Source: Flavobacteriales bacterium UBA6772
GTDB lineage: Bacteria > Bacteroidota > Bacteroidia > Flavobacteriales > Flavobacteriaceae
DNA: 64,000 bases
Assembly: GCA_905181765.1 (NCBI GenBank)
Contig: CAJIYW010000002.1
Location: 1-64,000 of the forward strand
Reading direction: 5' to 3'
The translations under genes and the position numbers were made by a program. Below the pieces are notes generated by a model. The model saw only the letters and a program-made list of their open reading frames with translations. It was not told the DNA's origin and did no database searches. Of the stretch, positions 46,861 through 56,755 are shown piece by piece (the stretch's first letter is position 1; each line of letters opens with the position of its first letter).

Positions 46861-47094
46861 ATGAAAAAAAAATCAAATGCAAAATCTAATTATTTTGAAA
46901 TATTAAAAAAAATTATAGCTAGCAGATCGCATAAAGGTATTACCCAAATAACCATAGCAGAACACATTAATATAGGTGAAAGCGGCTATTTTAAAATAGA
47001 AAAAGGTAAGACCAAATTAGATTTAGAAAGATTGTTTGAAATTTTAGAACTTCTAGAAGTAAGTCCTGAAGAATTTTTTAAAGGAGTAAAGTAA
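46861..47094 (+). CDS. XRE-family transcriptional regulator
   Basis: A 77-residue protein made of one Cro/CI-type helix-turn-helix (GITQITIAEHINIGESGYFKIEKGKTKLDLERLFEILELLEVSPEEFFK). It is clearly a paralogue of the preceding regulator: both share SGYFK-x-E-x-GKTKLD-x-x-RL and the same C-terminal length. The target is unknown. A strong terminator follows at 47109-47141. Confidence 0.85.
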   Translation: MKKKSNAKSNYFEILKKIIASRSHKGITQITIAEHINIGESGYFKIEKGKTKLDLERLFEILELLEVSPEEFFKGVK

Positions 47095-47108
47095 AATACT
47101 GATACAAT

Positions 47109-47141
47109 AAAAGCCCAAAACAAATTAGTTTTGGGCTTTTT
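47109..47141. terminator. Terminator after the tandem XRE genes
   Basis: A perfect 13-base stem AAAAGCCCAAAAC/GTTTTGGGCTTTT with a six-base loop and a T-rich end, 15 bases past the stop of the second XRE gene. Confidence 0.9.
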
Positions 47142-47214
47142 GATGTTTAAAATTCAAAAATATATTGAGGTATTCAATTTAAGGTTGTTTTATTTTTGCC
47201 GGTAATGACAAGAA

Positions 47215-47955
47215 TTAAATAGAAGCTTTCATTAACTCTCTATTCATTCTAGCAATGTTGTCTAAAGAAATTCCTTTTGGACATTCTACTTCACACGCGC
47301 CGGTGTTTGTACAATTTCCAAAACCCTCTAAATCCATTTGTGCCACCATGTTTCTAACTCTGTCTGCAGCCTCTACTTGTCCTTGTGGAAGCAGAGCGTA
47401 CTGAGATACTTTTGCTCCAACAAATAGCATTGCAGAGCTATTTTTACACGTTGCTACACAAGCACCACAGCCAATACAAGTAGCTGCGTCCATTGCTGTA
47501 TCTGCTGCTTGTTTAGAAATAGGGATTGCGTTTGCATCTTGCGTATTTCCTGAGGTGTTTACAGAAATATACCCACCTGCATGTTGTATTCTATCAAAGG
47601 CAGATCTGTCTACCACTAAATCTTTAACTACCGGAAAAGCACCTGCTCTCCATGGTTCAATAGTAATTGTATCGCCATCCTTAAACATTCTCATGTGTAA
47701 TTGACAGGTTGTTACTCCTCTATCGGGTCCGTGTGCTTCGCCATTAATATACATAGAACACATTCCGCAAATTCCTTCTCTACAATCATGATCAAAAGCT
47801 ACTGGTTGTTCACCAGCATTTACTAACTGCTCGTTCAAAACATCCATCATTTCTAAGAAAGACATACTTCCTGAAATTTCAGTCACTTTGTAATCGACCA
47901 TTTTTCCCTTGTCCTTTGCATCTACTTGACGCCAAATTTTAAGTGTTAAATTCAT
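47215..47955 (-). CDS. sdhB: Succinate dehydrogenase/fumarate reductase iron-sulfur subunit
   Basis: The 246-residue protein has the plant-type 2Fe-2S site ([20 protein letters not shown]...TTCQLHM) and ferredoxin-type clusters (C-x2-C-x2-C-x3-C in [14 protein letters not shown] and [13 protein letters not shown]). It passes electrons from the SdhA flavin to the membrane cytochrome b. Third gene of sdhCAB. It is complete, with all cysteines present. Confidence 0.96.
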   Translation of the reverse strand: MNLTLKIWRQVDAKDKGKMVDYKVTEISGSMSFLEMMDVLNEQLVNAGEQPVAFDHDCREGICGMCSMYINGEAHGPDRGVTTCQLHMRMFKDGDTITIEPWRAGAFPVVKDLVVDRSAFDRIQHAGGYISVNTSGNTQDANAIPISKQAADTAMDAATCIGCGACVATCKNSSAMLFVGAKVSQYALLPQGQVEAADRVRNMVAQMDLEGFGNCTNTGACEVECPKGISLDNIARMNRELMKASI

Positions 47956-47965
47956 AATGTCTCTA

Positions 47966-49963
47966 TTATTTATAACTTCTTTCTTTAACTTCTATATTCT
48001 CGTAAGCCAATTCTTCTTTATGTAAAACAGCATCTTTTGGCTCGCCTTTATATTCCCAAGCAGAAACAAACTGAAATTCTTTAATTCTTTTTGCCTCACC
48101 GTCTTCTGTTTGATGCTCTTCTCTAAAGTGTCCTCCGGCAGATTCTTCTCTTACTAAAGCGTCTTTTGCAAATAATTCTCCTAATTCAAGGAAATCTGCT
48201 ACTCTACCTGCTTTTGCTAATTGCTCGTTATATTCTGTGCTCGTTCCGGGTACATTTACGTGCTGCCAGAAATCTTTTCTAAGTGCAGAAATTTCTTCAA
48301 TAGCTATTTCTAAACCTTCAGCATTTCTAGACATCCCACATTTGTCCCACATAATTTTACCTAATTTCTTGTGGTAATAATCTACAGAATGTGTTCCTTC
48401 ATTGTTAATAAAGAATTCAATTCTTTCTGTCACTTCTTTTTCTGCTGCTTCAAATTCTGAGCTTTCAGTGGAGATTTTACCAGTTCTAATATCATCTGCT
48501 AAGTAATCTCCAATCGTATATGGCAATACAAAATACCCATCTGCTAAACCTTGCATTAATGCAGAAGCACCTAATCTATTTGCTCCGTGATCAGAGAAAT
48601 TTGCTTCTCCAATTGCGTAACAACCAGGTATTGTAGTCATCAAATTATAATCTACCCAAACACCACCCATTGTATAATGCACTGCAGGATAAATCATCAT
48701 TGGTGTTTCATACGGATTCTCGTCTACGATTTTCTCGTACATCTGAAATAAATTACCATATTTAGCCTTTACAATTTCTTGCCCTAATTCTTTTATTTTT
48801 GCTTCAGAAGGGTTTGAAATATTCTGAATCTTTGCTTGCTCTTTTCCGTAACGTTCAAAAGATGCCGCAAAATCTAAGTATACTGCTTCACCAGTTGCAT
48901 TTACTCCATAACCTGCATCACAACGCTCTTTTGCTGCTCTAGATGCAACATCACGAGGCACTAGGTTCCCAAATGCTGGATAACGTCTTTCTAAATAATA
49001 ATCTCTTTGATCTTCCGTTAATTCTGTTGGTTTTTTACTTCCTTCTCTAATTGCCTTCACATCGTCTAAATTCTTTGGAACCCAGATTCTACCGTCATTT
49101 CTCAATGACTCTGACATTAACGTTAACTTCGATTGATAATCTCCAGATCTAGGAATACATGTTGGGTGAATTTGTGTGTAACAAGGATTTGCAAAATAGG
49201 CTCCTTTTTTATGCACTTTCCAACCTGCAGTTACATTAGAACCCATTGCATTGGTAGATAAGAAATATACATTTCCGTAACCACCAGAAGCAATAACAAC
49301 TGCATGTGCAGAATGTCTTTCAATTTCTCCCGTAACTAAATTTCTTGCTATAATTCCTCTTGCTTTTCCGTCTACAACAACAACATCTAACATTTCATGA
49401 CGATTGAACATTTCAATCTTTCCACGAGCAATTTGTCTGTTCATTGCAGAATAAGCTCCTAATAATAATTGTTGTCCTGTTTGCCCTTTTGCATAGAAAG
49501 TTCTAGAAACTAAAACTCCTCCAAAAGAACGGTTGTCTAACAAACCACCATAATCACGTGCAAAGGGAACTCCTTGTGCCACACATTGATCGATGATATT
49601 TGCAGAAACCTCTGCCAACCTATATACGTTTGCCTCACGAGAACGGTAATCTCCTCCTTTTACAGTGTCATAAAACAATCTGTAAGTAGAATCTCCATCT
49701 CCTTGGTAATTTTTTGCTGCATTAATTCCTCCTTGTGCTGCAATTGAATGCGCTCTTCTTGGAGAATCTTGGTAAGCAAATGCTTTTACGTTATAACCTA
49801 ATTCTGCTAACGTTGCAGAGGCAGAACCACCTGCTAAACCGGTACCAACAACAATCACATCGATATGACGTTTATTTGCAGGATTTACAAGATTGATATG
49901 ATTTTTATAATCTGTCCATTTATCTTTAATGGGACCTTTTGGTATTTTTGAATCTAAAGCCAT
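47966..49963 (-). CDS. sdhA: Succinate dehydrogenase/fumarate reductase flavoprotein subunit
   Basis: The 665-residue flavoprotein oxidises succinate to fumarate. The FAD-binding [17 protein letters not shown] and the covalent-FAD histidine region ([24 protein letters not shown]) are visible, as are [11 protein letters not shown] and the substrate-arginine area with [22 protein letters not shown]. The C-terminal [32 protein letters not shown] segment is standard. Eleven bases separate it from sdhB. Confidence 0.97.
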   Translation of the reverse strand: MALDSKIPKGPIKDKWTDYKNHINLVNPANKRHIDVIVVGTGLAGGSASATLAELGYNVKAFAYQDSPRRAHSIAAQGGINAAKNYQGDGDSTYRLFYDTVKGGDYRSREANVYRLAEVSANIIDQCVAQGVPFARDYGGLLDNRSFGGVLVSRTFYAKGQTGQQLLLGAYSAMNRQIARGKIEMFNRHEMLDVVVVDGKARGIIARNLVTGEIERHSAHAVVIASGGYGNVYFLSTNAMGSNVTAGWKVHKKGAYFANPCYTQIHPTCIPRSGDYQSKLTLMSESLRNDGRIWVPKNLDDVKAIREGSKKPTELTEDQRDYYLERRYPAFGNLVPRDVASRAAKERCDAGYGVNATGEAVYLDFAASFERYGKEQAKIQNISNPSEAKIKELGQEIVKAKYGNLFQMYEKIVDENPYETPMMIYPAVHYTMGGVWVDYNLMTTIPGCYAIGEANFSDHGANRLGASALMQGLADGYFVLPYTIGDYLADDIRTGKISTESSEFEAAEKEVTERIEFFINNEGTHSVDYYHKKLGKIMWDKCGMSRNAEGLEIAIEEISALRKDFWQHVNVPGTSTEYNEQLAKAGRVADFLELGELFAKDALVREESAGGHFREEHQTEDGEAKRIKEFQFVSAWEYKGEPKDAVLHKEELAYENIEVKERSYK

Positions 49964-49975
49964 AATTGTATACGA

Positions 49976-50653
49976 TTAATGGTTTAAGTGATGATAAATA
50001 GCAATAAAAATAAAACCTGCTGGAATTATTATAGCATATGCTTTACCAATATTTTGTAGTGTTTTCTTTCTTCCTGCAGTACCTCCCATAGATTGAAATG
50101 CTGAAGTAAAACCATGTGCTAAGTGCAATCCTAAAAGCACAAAGCAAAAGGCATAAGCACCTACTCTTAATGGGTTTGCAAATTTATGAACCAATTCTTC
50201 GTGGTAACGGAAACCTTCTATACCTTCCATTGTACCAGACCAATCTCCTTGTATGAATTTTGTATTGATTTCTGGAAACCAAAAATCAACAAAATGTAAA
50301 CCAATAAAAGCTAAAATTGTAATCCCACTCCAAATCATATTTCTGCTCATCCAAGATGAATTTGCAGCACCATTGTTTTTTGCATACGATACTTTTCTTG
50401 CTTTAGAGTTTCTTAATTCTAAAACAAAGCCCATTACAAAATGAAATACAACCGCAAAAATTAATACAGGCTGCAATGCAAACTGAACTAAAGGATTTGT
50501 ACCCATAAAATGAGATACTTCGTTAAAAGTGTCTGGGCTTAAAACTGATAAAATATTTATTGCTAAATGTTGAAGTAGAAAGAACATTAAGAAAAACGCC
50601 GAAAGCGCCATTGCTACTTTTCTTCCAATTGAAGATTTAAAAAATCCACTCAT
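49976..50653 (-). CDS. sdhC: Succinate dehydrogenase cytochrome b subunit
   Basis: I start at ATG 50653 (MSGFFKSSIGRKVAMALSAFFLMFFLLQHL), since the longer start at 50710 adds a non-hydrophobic basic leader that is unusual. The 225-residue protein has five transmembrane helices and several conserved histidines (LLQHLAIN, VVFHFVMG, GLHFVDFW, GLHLAHGF) for two haems, matching the single-subunit type B cytochrome b558. It anchors SdhAB and reduces menaquinone. No SdhD gene is present, as expected for this type. Confidence 0.93.
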   Translation of the reverse strand: MSGFFKSSIGRKVAMALSAFFLMFFLLQHLAINILSVLSPDTFNEVSHFMGTNPLVQFALQPVLIFAVVFHFVMGFVLELRNSKARKVSYAKNNGAANSSWMSRNMIWSGITILAFIGLHFVDFWFPEINTKFIQGDWSGTMEGIEGFRYHEELVHKFANPLRVGAYAFCFVLLGLHLAHGFTSAFQSMGGTAGRKKTLQNIGKAYAIIIPAGFIFIAIYHHLNH

Positions 50654-50875
50654 TGTATAATTAATTAAAATTTTGAGTACAAAAATACGCCTAAAGAATT
50701 TTGGTTGCAAAGAATTTATAACGTTTTCGCTAAAATTTAGAACAATTTTAAATAGCTTCCTTTTCGATTAAGTTAAAACAAATGTTAAAAAACCGCTTAT
50801 GTTTGCTATTACTTTGAGTAAATCACTAGAAATAAGGATTAAAACGCACTACGTGTTTTATGTTTCTACTTTTTA

Positions 50876-50908
50876 AGACCTCACCAACTTTAAAAAACCA
50901 TGAGGTCT
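50876..50908. terminator. Palindromic hairpin between the sortilin-like gene and sdhC
   Basis: AGACCTCA (50876-50883) pairs with TGAGGTCT (50901-50908) around a 17-base loop. It lies 12 bases past the end of the sortilin-like gene on the minus strand and is followed by TTAAAAAG. It may be a terminator or one copy of a dispersed intergenic palindrome. Confidence 0.5.
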
Positions 50909-50919
50909 ATTGCTTTATT

Positions 50920-53748
50920 TTATTTGATCTCAAAAGTGTTTTTAGAGCTTTCAATTTTTACAGTGTATACTCCTTTTAATAAATAGAAAACACCATTTTT
51001 AGCTTCCTTTAATTCACCGTTTTTGTTTAATTTTTCAAAAGCTTTTTTCCCTTTTTTAGAAAAAGAAACATCAAAAGCAACTTCATTAAACCCTTTATCT
51101 GCAGCAACAGAAATTGAATTCACTTTTATAGCTCCCGAATAAATAGCAATCGTTATTTTTTTACTTGAATTTGAATAAAAAGGAATTTTAACTTCTGGCG
51201 TATTTGCCGTTCTCCATTGACTCCAAGAACGACCCCAATTTTTACTTTTTCTAACATTTTCAATTGCAAACACATGAATAGCTTTTTCTAAAACAGCAGC
51301 ATTCATTTTTTGAAGTGCAGCAACGTTTGCTTTGTATAAACTTCTACCGTGCGTTCCTACAATTAAATGCTTTGCTGTTGGTTGTATTACCAAATCATGT
51401 ACTGCAACATTTGGTAAATTATTACTAAATGCTTCCCAAGAACCTCCGCCATTTAAAGAAACATACAAACCATTATCTGTACCTACATATAATATGTTTT
51501 CGTTTTCAGAATCTTCTCTAATTACATTTACTGCAGCTACAGGAAGTGAATTCCCAATATTTTTCCATGTTTGCCCGTAATCATCAGAAACATATATATA
51601 GGCTGTAAAATCGTCAAAACGATACCCATTTAAAGTCGCGTATACACGCTCTTTTTTAAATTTTGAAGCAATTACCCGAGACACCCATAAGTTTTGAGGT
51701 AAATTGTTAGAAATGCCCACCCAGCTACCTCCGCCATTTTTAGTTATATGGATGTTTCCGTCATCTGATCCTGTATAAATTAATCCAAATTTAAATGGAC
51801 TTTCAGATATTGAGGTCAAGGTTCCATAAGCCACATTTCCTTTTTTTCCACCGGTGGTTAAATCTTCAGAAATTGTTTCCCAATCGTCTCCTTTATTCAA
51901 TGATCTGTGCAATTTATTTCCTCCTAAATATAAAATATCTTGGTTGTGTTTTGATAAATGAATGGGTGTTTGCCAATTAAAACGATACGGGTTGTCACCT
52001 AACACATGTTTTGGTTGAATGTATTTTTGCGTGCCTGCTGCTCGATTAATTCTGTAGTAATTTCCAAACTGATACCCGGTGTAAACAATATCAGGGTTTC
52101 TATCATCTACCTGCACTTGCATGCCGTCTCCGCCCATAATAGATTCGTACGGATTTTTACCAGATTGTTTCCAACCCTTGTTAATTTTTGAATTATTGTC
52201 TGCAACCCAAACACCATTGTCTTGCAAACCACCATATACTTTATAATTTTTCTGATTGTCTGCATACACCGAATAAAATTGCCCAACTGCAGGGTCGTTT
52301 AACTTCGTCCAGTTTTTACCATCATCATAAGACATGTTTAAACCCCCATCATTCCCGTTTAAAATATGACCCGATTTTGTAGGATTTATCCATAATGCTT
52401 GATGATCTGAATGCACATTTTCTTTACTAATTGAAGTAAATGTTTTTCCCGCATCTTTAGACTTTATAATTGGAACACCTAAAACGTATATTCCGCTTTC
52501 ATCTTGCAGGTCTACTCTAATTTCACCAAAATAATAGCCATAAGAACTGTATACACCATCTAGAAAATTATCATGTGTTTTCTTCCAAGAAATACCGCCA
52601 TTTGTTGTTTTAAAAACTTCTGCACCTATTACCTGGGTGTCAAATAACATCGCATTTGCATCTTCTAAATACTTTGCCAAGTCTATTGGTTTTACAGAGC
52701 CAACACGTACCATTTGTTTTACATTTTCTGCTCTGTATTTTTCTTGAAAGCCATTATCTTTTAAATATGTGTTTAGTTTTTTATCAGTTAATTTTAAAAA
52801 ATCTGCAGAAGACATTGTTTTAAAATCTTCTTTAGAAAGGTCGTCTGAAGCTTTTTTAGCTTCATCTTTTGGCCTTCTAAACTGGCTATCATGCAAAGCA
52901 TATACCGTGTTTTCATTAAAAACAGCCAATCCTATTCTACCCACTCCTTTTCCTATTGGAAATCCGCTTTTATCTGCAATCTTAGTCCAAGAGTTTCCTG
53001 CATCTATACTTTTGTAAATACTCGAACTATTTCCATCCCCATCAAAATTCCATGCTTTACGCTCTCTTTCCCAAGAAGCAGCATACATAATATTAAAGTT
53101 TTCTGGCGCAACTGCAACATCAATAACTCCTGTATTTTCGTTTATAAATAGGGTCTTTGTCCATGTTTCTCCACCATTTATTGTTTTAAATATTCCTCTT
53201 TCTAAGTTTGAAGAATATAAATGACCAATGACGCCTACAATAACCTCATCTGTATTGTTAGGGTTAATTAAAATTCTACTAACATGATGCGAATCTAGCA
53301 GGCCAACATTTATCCAAGTTTTCCCATTATCTGTAGACTTTAACATTCCAATTCCGGCATAACTAGAGCGAGATGAGTTTTTTTCGCCCGTACCTACCCA
53401 AATGGTTCCAGAAGACCAATCTACTGCAATATCACCAATATTTTGCGTTGGAGAATTGTCTAAAACAGGTGTAAAAGTTGTTCCGTTGTTGTTTGTATAC
53501 CACAAACCTCCAGATGCATATCCTACATAGAATTCTGCTGTATTATTAGGATTTACAGCAACATCTGCCACACGACCACTCATTACCGTTGGCCCAATGT
53601 TGGTAAATGCCACATTTTTTACTAGTGAAGATTTCATCATTTGATGCTTCTTCTCAAGGGAGTTTTGTATAATATCTGAGTTTGTTGGTGTTTGTGCGGT
53701 TAATACGAATGAAAAACAAAGCATTAAAAGTGTGAAAAAAGATTTCAT
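50920..53748 (-). CDS. Sortilin/BNR-repeat (VPS10-like) exported protein
   Basis: The 942-residue protein has a signal peptide (FFTLLMLCFSFVLTAQ) and many BNR/Asp-box repeats of the form S-x-D-x-G-x-T-W (STDNGKTWINV, TINGGETWTKT, TTNGGISWKKT, SDDYGQTWKNI, SLNGGGSWEAF), spread through the protein as a ten-bladed beta-propeller pattern. Such proteins are exported glycosidase-like or sortilin-like proteins of unknown substrate in Flavobacteria. The C-terminal about 150 residues are a separate beta-sandwich-like domain (TPEVKIPFYSNSSKKITIAIY). No type IX sorting tail is clear. It is monocistronic. Confidence 0.88.
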   Translation of the reverse strand: MKSFFTLLMLCFSFVLTAQTPTNSDIIQNSLEKKHQMMKSSLVKNVAFTNIGPTVMSGRVADVAVNPNNTAEFYVGYASGGLWYTNNNGTTFTPVLDNSPTQNIGDIAVDWSSGTIWVGTGEKNSSRSSYAGIGMLKSTDNGKTWINVGLLDSHHVSRILINPNNTDEVIVGVIGHLYSSNLERGIFKTINGGETWTKTLFINENTGVIDVAVAPENFNIMYAASWERERKAWNFDGDGNSSSIYKSIDAGNSWTKIADKSGFPIGKGVGRIGLAVFNENTVYALHDSQFRRPKDEAKKASDDLSKEDFKTMSSADFLKLTDKKLNTYLKDNGFQEKYRAENVKQMVRVGSVKPIDLAKYLEDANAMLFDTQVIGAEVFKTTNGGISWKKTHDNFLDGVYSSYGYYFGEIRVDLQDESGIYVLGVPIIKSKDAGKTFTSISKENVHSDHQALWINPTKSGHILNGNDGGLNMSYDDGKNWTKLNDPAVGQFYSVYADNQKNYKVYGGLQDNGVWVADNNSKINKGWKQSGKNPYESIMGGDGMQVQVDDRNPDIVYTGYQFGNYYRINRAAGTQKYIQPKHVLGDNPYRFNWQTPIHLSKHNQDILYLGGNKLHRSLNKGDDWETISEDLTTGGKKGNVAYGTLTSISESPFKFGLIYTGSDDGNIHITKNGGGSWVGISNNLPQNLWVSRVIASKFKKERVYATLNGYRFDDFTAYIYVSDDYGQTWKNIGNSLPVAAVNVIREDSENENILYVGTDNGLYVSLNGGGSWEAFSNNLPNVAVHDLVIQPTAKHLIVGTHGRSLYKANVAALQKMNAAVLEKAIHVFAIENVRKSKNWGRSWSQWRTANTPEVKIPFYSNSSKKITIAIYSGAIKVNSISVAADKGFNEVAFDVSFSKKGKKAFEKLNKNGELKEAKNGVFYLLKGVYTVKIESSKNTFEIK

Positions 53749-53860
53749 AAGAGCTTAGGTTTAATTTAAAAAATTGAAATTACCACTTGTAATTTCAATA
53801 TCAAAATTATTAACATAAAATTGAGTTCTCGTAAATATTTTTCTCCAACTTTAAAGAATG

Positions 53861-53868
53861 TATCTTTG
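53861..53868 (+). promoter_or_regulatory. Putative -7 promoter box for the DEAD-box helicase
   Basis: TATCTTTG fits TAnnTTTG and lies 44 bases upstream of the helicase start at 53913, leaving a short leader that could hold cold-shock control, as is common for such genes. Confidence 0.45.
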
Positions 53869-53912
53869 TGGGTTGAAACAACTACATAAAGTTGCTTTCG
53901 TAAATATTATTT

Positions 53913-55220
53913 ATGACATTTAAAGATTTAGGTTTATCTCCACCGTTGGTAAAAGCAGTTGAAGAGAAAGGATATACCAAACCATCACCAATTCAAGAAA
54001 AAGCAATTCCACATATATTAGCAGGAAAAGACATTTTAGCTTCGGCACAAACAGGAACAGGAAAAACAGCAGGTTTTACTTTACCTGTTTTACAGCATTT
54101 AGTAGCAACAAGACACCCAAAATACAGGCCTTTACGTGTTTTAGTACTAACACCAACAAGAGAATTGGCTGCACAAGTGCAAGACAACGTAAGAGAATAT
54201 AGTAAATATGTAGATATTAAATCTGCAGTAGTTTTTGGTGGTGTAAACGCAAAACCACAAATTGCAACCTTAAGAAGTGGTGTAGACATTTTAGTAGCAA
54301 CACCGGGTAGATTACTAGATTTACATGATAGAAAAGCGCTTTCATTTAAAAGAATTGAAGTTTTAATTTTAGATGAAGCAGACAGAATGTTAGACATGGG
54401 TTTTGTTAGAGACATTAACAAAATTATAAGCTATATGCCTGCTGAGCGTCAAAACTTGATGTTCTCTGCAACCTTTTCTAATGATATTAAAAAGTTAGCC
54501 TCGGGTATTTTAAGAAACCCTGTTTCTGTAGAAACGGCTCCGCAAAATTCAACAGCAAAAAAAGTAACCCACAAGGTTTATAAGGTTGATAAAAGCAAAA
54601 AAACAGAGTTTACTATAAAGTTAATAAAAGAAGGGAATTGGAATCAGGTTTTAATCTTTACAAGGACAAAACACGGTGCCAATAAATTAACTGAAAAGTT
54701 GGTAAAAGCAGGAATTTCTGCAGCCGCTATTCACGGAAATAAAAGTCAAGGTGCAAGAACAAAAGCATTAAAAAACTTTAAAGATAATTCTATTAAAATT
54801 TTAGTTGCTACAGATATTGCAGCGCGTGGTTTAGACATTCCTTTATTGCCGCATGTTGTTAATTTTGAATTGCCAAATGTACCAGAAGATTATGTGCATA
54901 GAATTGGTAGAACAGGAAGAGCAGGAGCTGCCGGAGAAGCAATTTCTTTAGTATGTAGTGAAGAGAGTGAATACCAAAGTGAAATAGAAAAATTACTAAA
55001 TGAGAAATTAGCTTCTACTATTGTAGAAGGTTTTGAACCAACAGATACAGATCCTCCAAAAAGAGCAGCATCACAAAGTAAAGGTTCTTTTGGTAAAAAG
55101 AATAAAGGAGGAGCTTCTCAAGGAAACAAACCAAAAAGCAAACCTCATTTTAAAGGAAACAAACCCTCTGAACCTTCTGGAAGAGGAAGATCTAATCCAC
55201 CTAAAAAGAAGCGTTATTAA
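53913..55220 (+). CDS. DEAD-box RNA helicase (RhlE-like)
   Basis: The 435-residue protein has all helicase motifs: Q motif ([17 protein letters not shown]), AQTGTGKT (motif I), [17 protein letters not shown] (motif II), SAT (motif III), and [10 protein letters not shown] (motif VI). The C-terminus (about 365-435) is a basic, Gly/Ser/Lys-rich low-complexity tail ([21 protein letters not shown]) typical of RhlE-type helicases. It remodels RNA in ribosome assembly or cold adaptation. A promoter-like box at 53861 and terminator at 55252-55288 bound it. Confidence 0.95.
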   Translation: MTFKDLGLSPPLVKAVEEKGYTKPSPIQEKAIPHILAGKDILASAQTGTGKTAGFTLPVLQHLVATRHPKYRPLRVLVLTPTRELAAQVQDNVREYSKYVDIKSAVVFGGVNAKPQIATLRSGVDILVATPGRLLDLHDRKALSFKRIEVLILDEADRMLDMGFVRDINKIISYMPAERQNLMFSATFSNDIKKLASGILRNPVSVETAPQNSTAKKVTHKVYKVDKSKKTEFTIKLIKEGNWNQVLIFTRTKHGANKLTEKLVKAGISAAAIHGNKSQGARTKALKNFKDNSIKILVATDIAARGLDIPLLPHVVNFELPNVPEDYVHRIGRTGRAGAAGEAISLVCSEESEYQSEIEKLLNEKLASTIVEGFEPTDTDPPKRAASQSKGSFGKKNKGGASQGNKPKSKPHFKGNKPSEPSGRGRSNPPKKKRY

Positions 55221-55251
55221 AACATAAGTAACTTCTTTAATTATATACTTC

Positions 55252-55288
55252 AAACCTTTTCTGTTTTTAAAAGCAGAGAGGGTTTTTT
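55252..55288. terminator. Terminator after the DEAD-box helicase gene
   Basis: A 12-base stem (AAACCTTTTCTG against CAGAGAGGGTTT, three G-T pairs) followed by a T6 tract, 32 bases past the helicase stop. Confidence 0.75.
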
Positions 55289-55297
55289 AATTATTGC

Positions 55298-55305
55298 TAC
55301 CTTTG
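55298..55305 (+). promoter_or_regulatory. Putative -7 promoter box for the aminopeptidase P gene
   Basis: TACCTTTG fits TAnnTTTG and lies 23 bases upstream of the start at 55329, directly behind the helicase terminator. Confidence 0.5.
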
Positions 55306-55328
55306 TATTTGAATATAAATTTACTTGT

Positions 55329-56621
55329 ATGAAATACGATAAAATAGATCCACAGTTATTTATAAAAAACCGTAAAAACTTTGCTTCACAAATGAAGCCA
55401 AATAGTTTAGCTGTTTTCAATTCAAATGATATCTATCCAATAAGTGCAGATAGCACAATGCCATTTGAACAGCAAAGAGATCTCTTTTATTTAAGTGGTG
55501 TAGATCAAGAGGCAAGTGTATTAATGTTGTTTCCTGATTGTCCGAATGAAAATTTAAGAGAAGTTTTGTTTGTTACAGAAACCAATGCACATATTGCTGT
55601 TTGGGAAGGTGAAAAATTAACAAAAAAAGCAACAACTGATACCTCTGGTGTTGCAACAATATATTGGTTACAAGATCTAGAAAAAGTATTGTTTGAAATG
55701 ACTTCTTACGCAGATACTTTTTATATAAATACTAATGAACACTATAGAGCAAATGTAGAAACTGAAACGCGTGAAGATCGTTTTACAAAATGGTTATTAG
55801 CAAAATACCCTGCACATTCTGTAGCAAAAAGCAATCCTATTTTACAAAGATTGCGCGCTGTAAAAGACCCAATTGAATTGGCTTTAATGCAACAGGCCTG
55901 CGATATTACAGAAAAAGGATTTCGTAGACTTTTAAATTTTACAAAACCAGGTGTTTGGGAATATGAAATTGAGGCTGAATTGTTGCATGAATTTATTAGA
56001 AATCGCTCTAAAGGATTTGCATATACACCAATTATTGCTGCAGGAAACAACGCAAATGTTTTACATTATATAGAAAACAATAGGCAATGTAAAAGTGGAG
56101 ATCTAATTTTATTAGATGTTGCTGCAGAATACGCAAATTACGCATCAGATTTAACAAGAACAATTCCTGTTTCTGGAAAATTTTCTGAAAGACAAAAAGC
56201 AGTTTATAATGCTGTAAACCATGTTAAAAAAGAAGCTACAAACATGTTACTTCCTGGAACTTTATGGAAAGAATACCATGTAGAAGTAGGTAAAATTATG
56301 ACTTCAGAATTACTAAAACTAGGCTTACTAGACAAAGCTGATATTCAAAATGAAGATAAAAACTGGCCCGCATACAAGCAATACTTTATGCACGGAACTT
56401 CGCACCACATTGGTTTAGATACCCATGATTACGGATTGCTCCACGAACCAATGCAAGCAAATAATGTATTTACTGTAGAGCCTGGAATTTATATTCCTAA
56501 AGAGGGTTTTGGTATTCGTTTAGAAGATGATGTTGTCATTCAAGAAAAAGGAACACCGTTTAATTTAATGGGAAATATACCTATTGAAGCAGATGAGATT
56601 GAAGATATTATGCAAGGTTAA
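55329..56621 (+). CDS. Aminopeptidase P-family protein (Xaa-Pro aminopeptidase, M24B)
   Basis: The 430-residue protein has an AMP_N creatinase-like N-terminal domain (about 1-170) and a pita-bread M24 catalytic domain. Metal ligands are visible: D in LLDVAAEYA, D in NYASDLTRTIP, H in HGTSHHIGLDTHD, E in VEPGIYIP, and E in GIRLEDDVVI. It removes N-terminal residues that precede proline, in the cytosol. Length and motifs are normal. It is monocistronic with its own promoter box and terminator. Confidence 0.94.
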   Translation: MKYDKIDPQLFIKNRKNFASQMKPNSLAVFNSNDIYPISADSTMPFEQQRDLFYLSGVDQEASVLMLFPDCPNENLREVLFVTETNAHIAVWEGEKLTKKATTDTSGVATIYWLQDLEKVLFEMTSYADTFYINTNEHYRANVETETREDRFTKWLLAKYPAHSVAKSNPILQRLRAVKDPIELALMQQACDITEKGFRRLLNFTKPGVWEYEIEAELLHEFIRNRSKGFAYTPIIAAGNNANVLHYIENNRQCKSGDLILLDVAAEYANYASDLTRTIPVSGKFSERQKAVYNAVNHVKKEATNMLLPGTLWKEYHVEVGKIMTSELLKLGLLDKADIQNEDKNWPAYKQYFMHGTSHHIGLDTHDYGLLHEPMQANNVFTVEPGIYIPKEGFGIRLEDDVVIQEKGTPFNLMGNIPIEADEIEDIMQG

Positions 56622-56639
56622 ACGCTACACATGTAAGAC

Positions 56640-56667
56640 AAAGCGGGTTGAAATACTCGCTTTTTTT
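56640..56667. terminator. Terminator after the aminopeptidase P gene
   Basis: A nine-base stem AAAGCGGGT/ACTCGCTTT (one G-T pair) with a six-base loop and a T7 tail, 19 bases past the stop. Confidence 0.8.
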
Positions 56668-56755
56668 ATCCTCTCCGTTACAATTGAGTCTTCAAAAACC
56701 TCTTGTTTCATTACACCAATAAAAATTAGCAAAACCAGCACTAATAAAACTTAAT

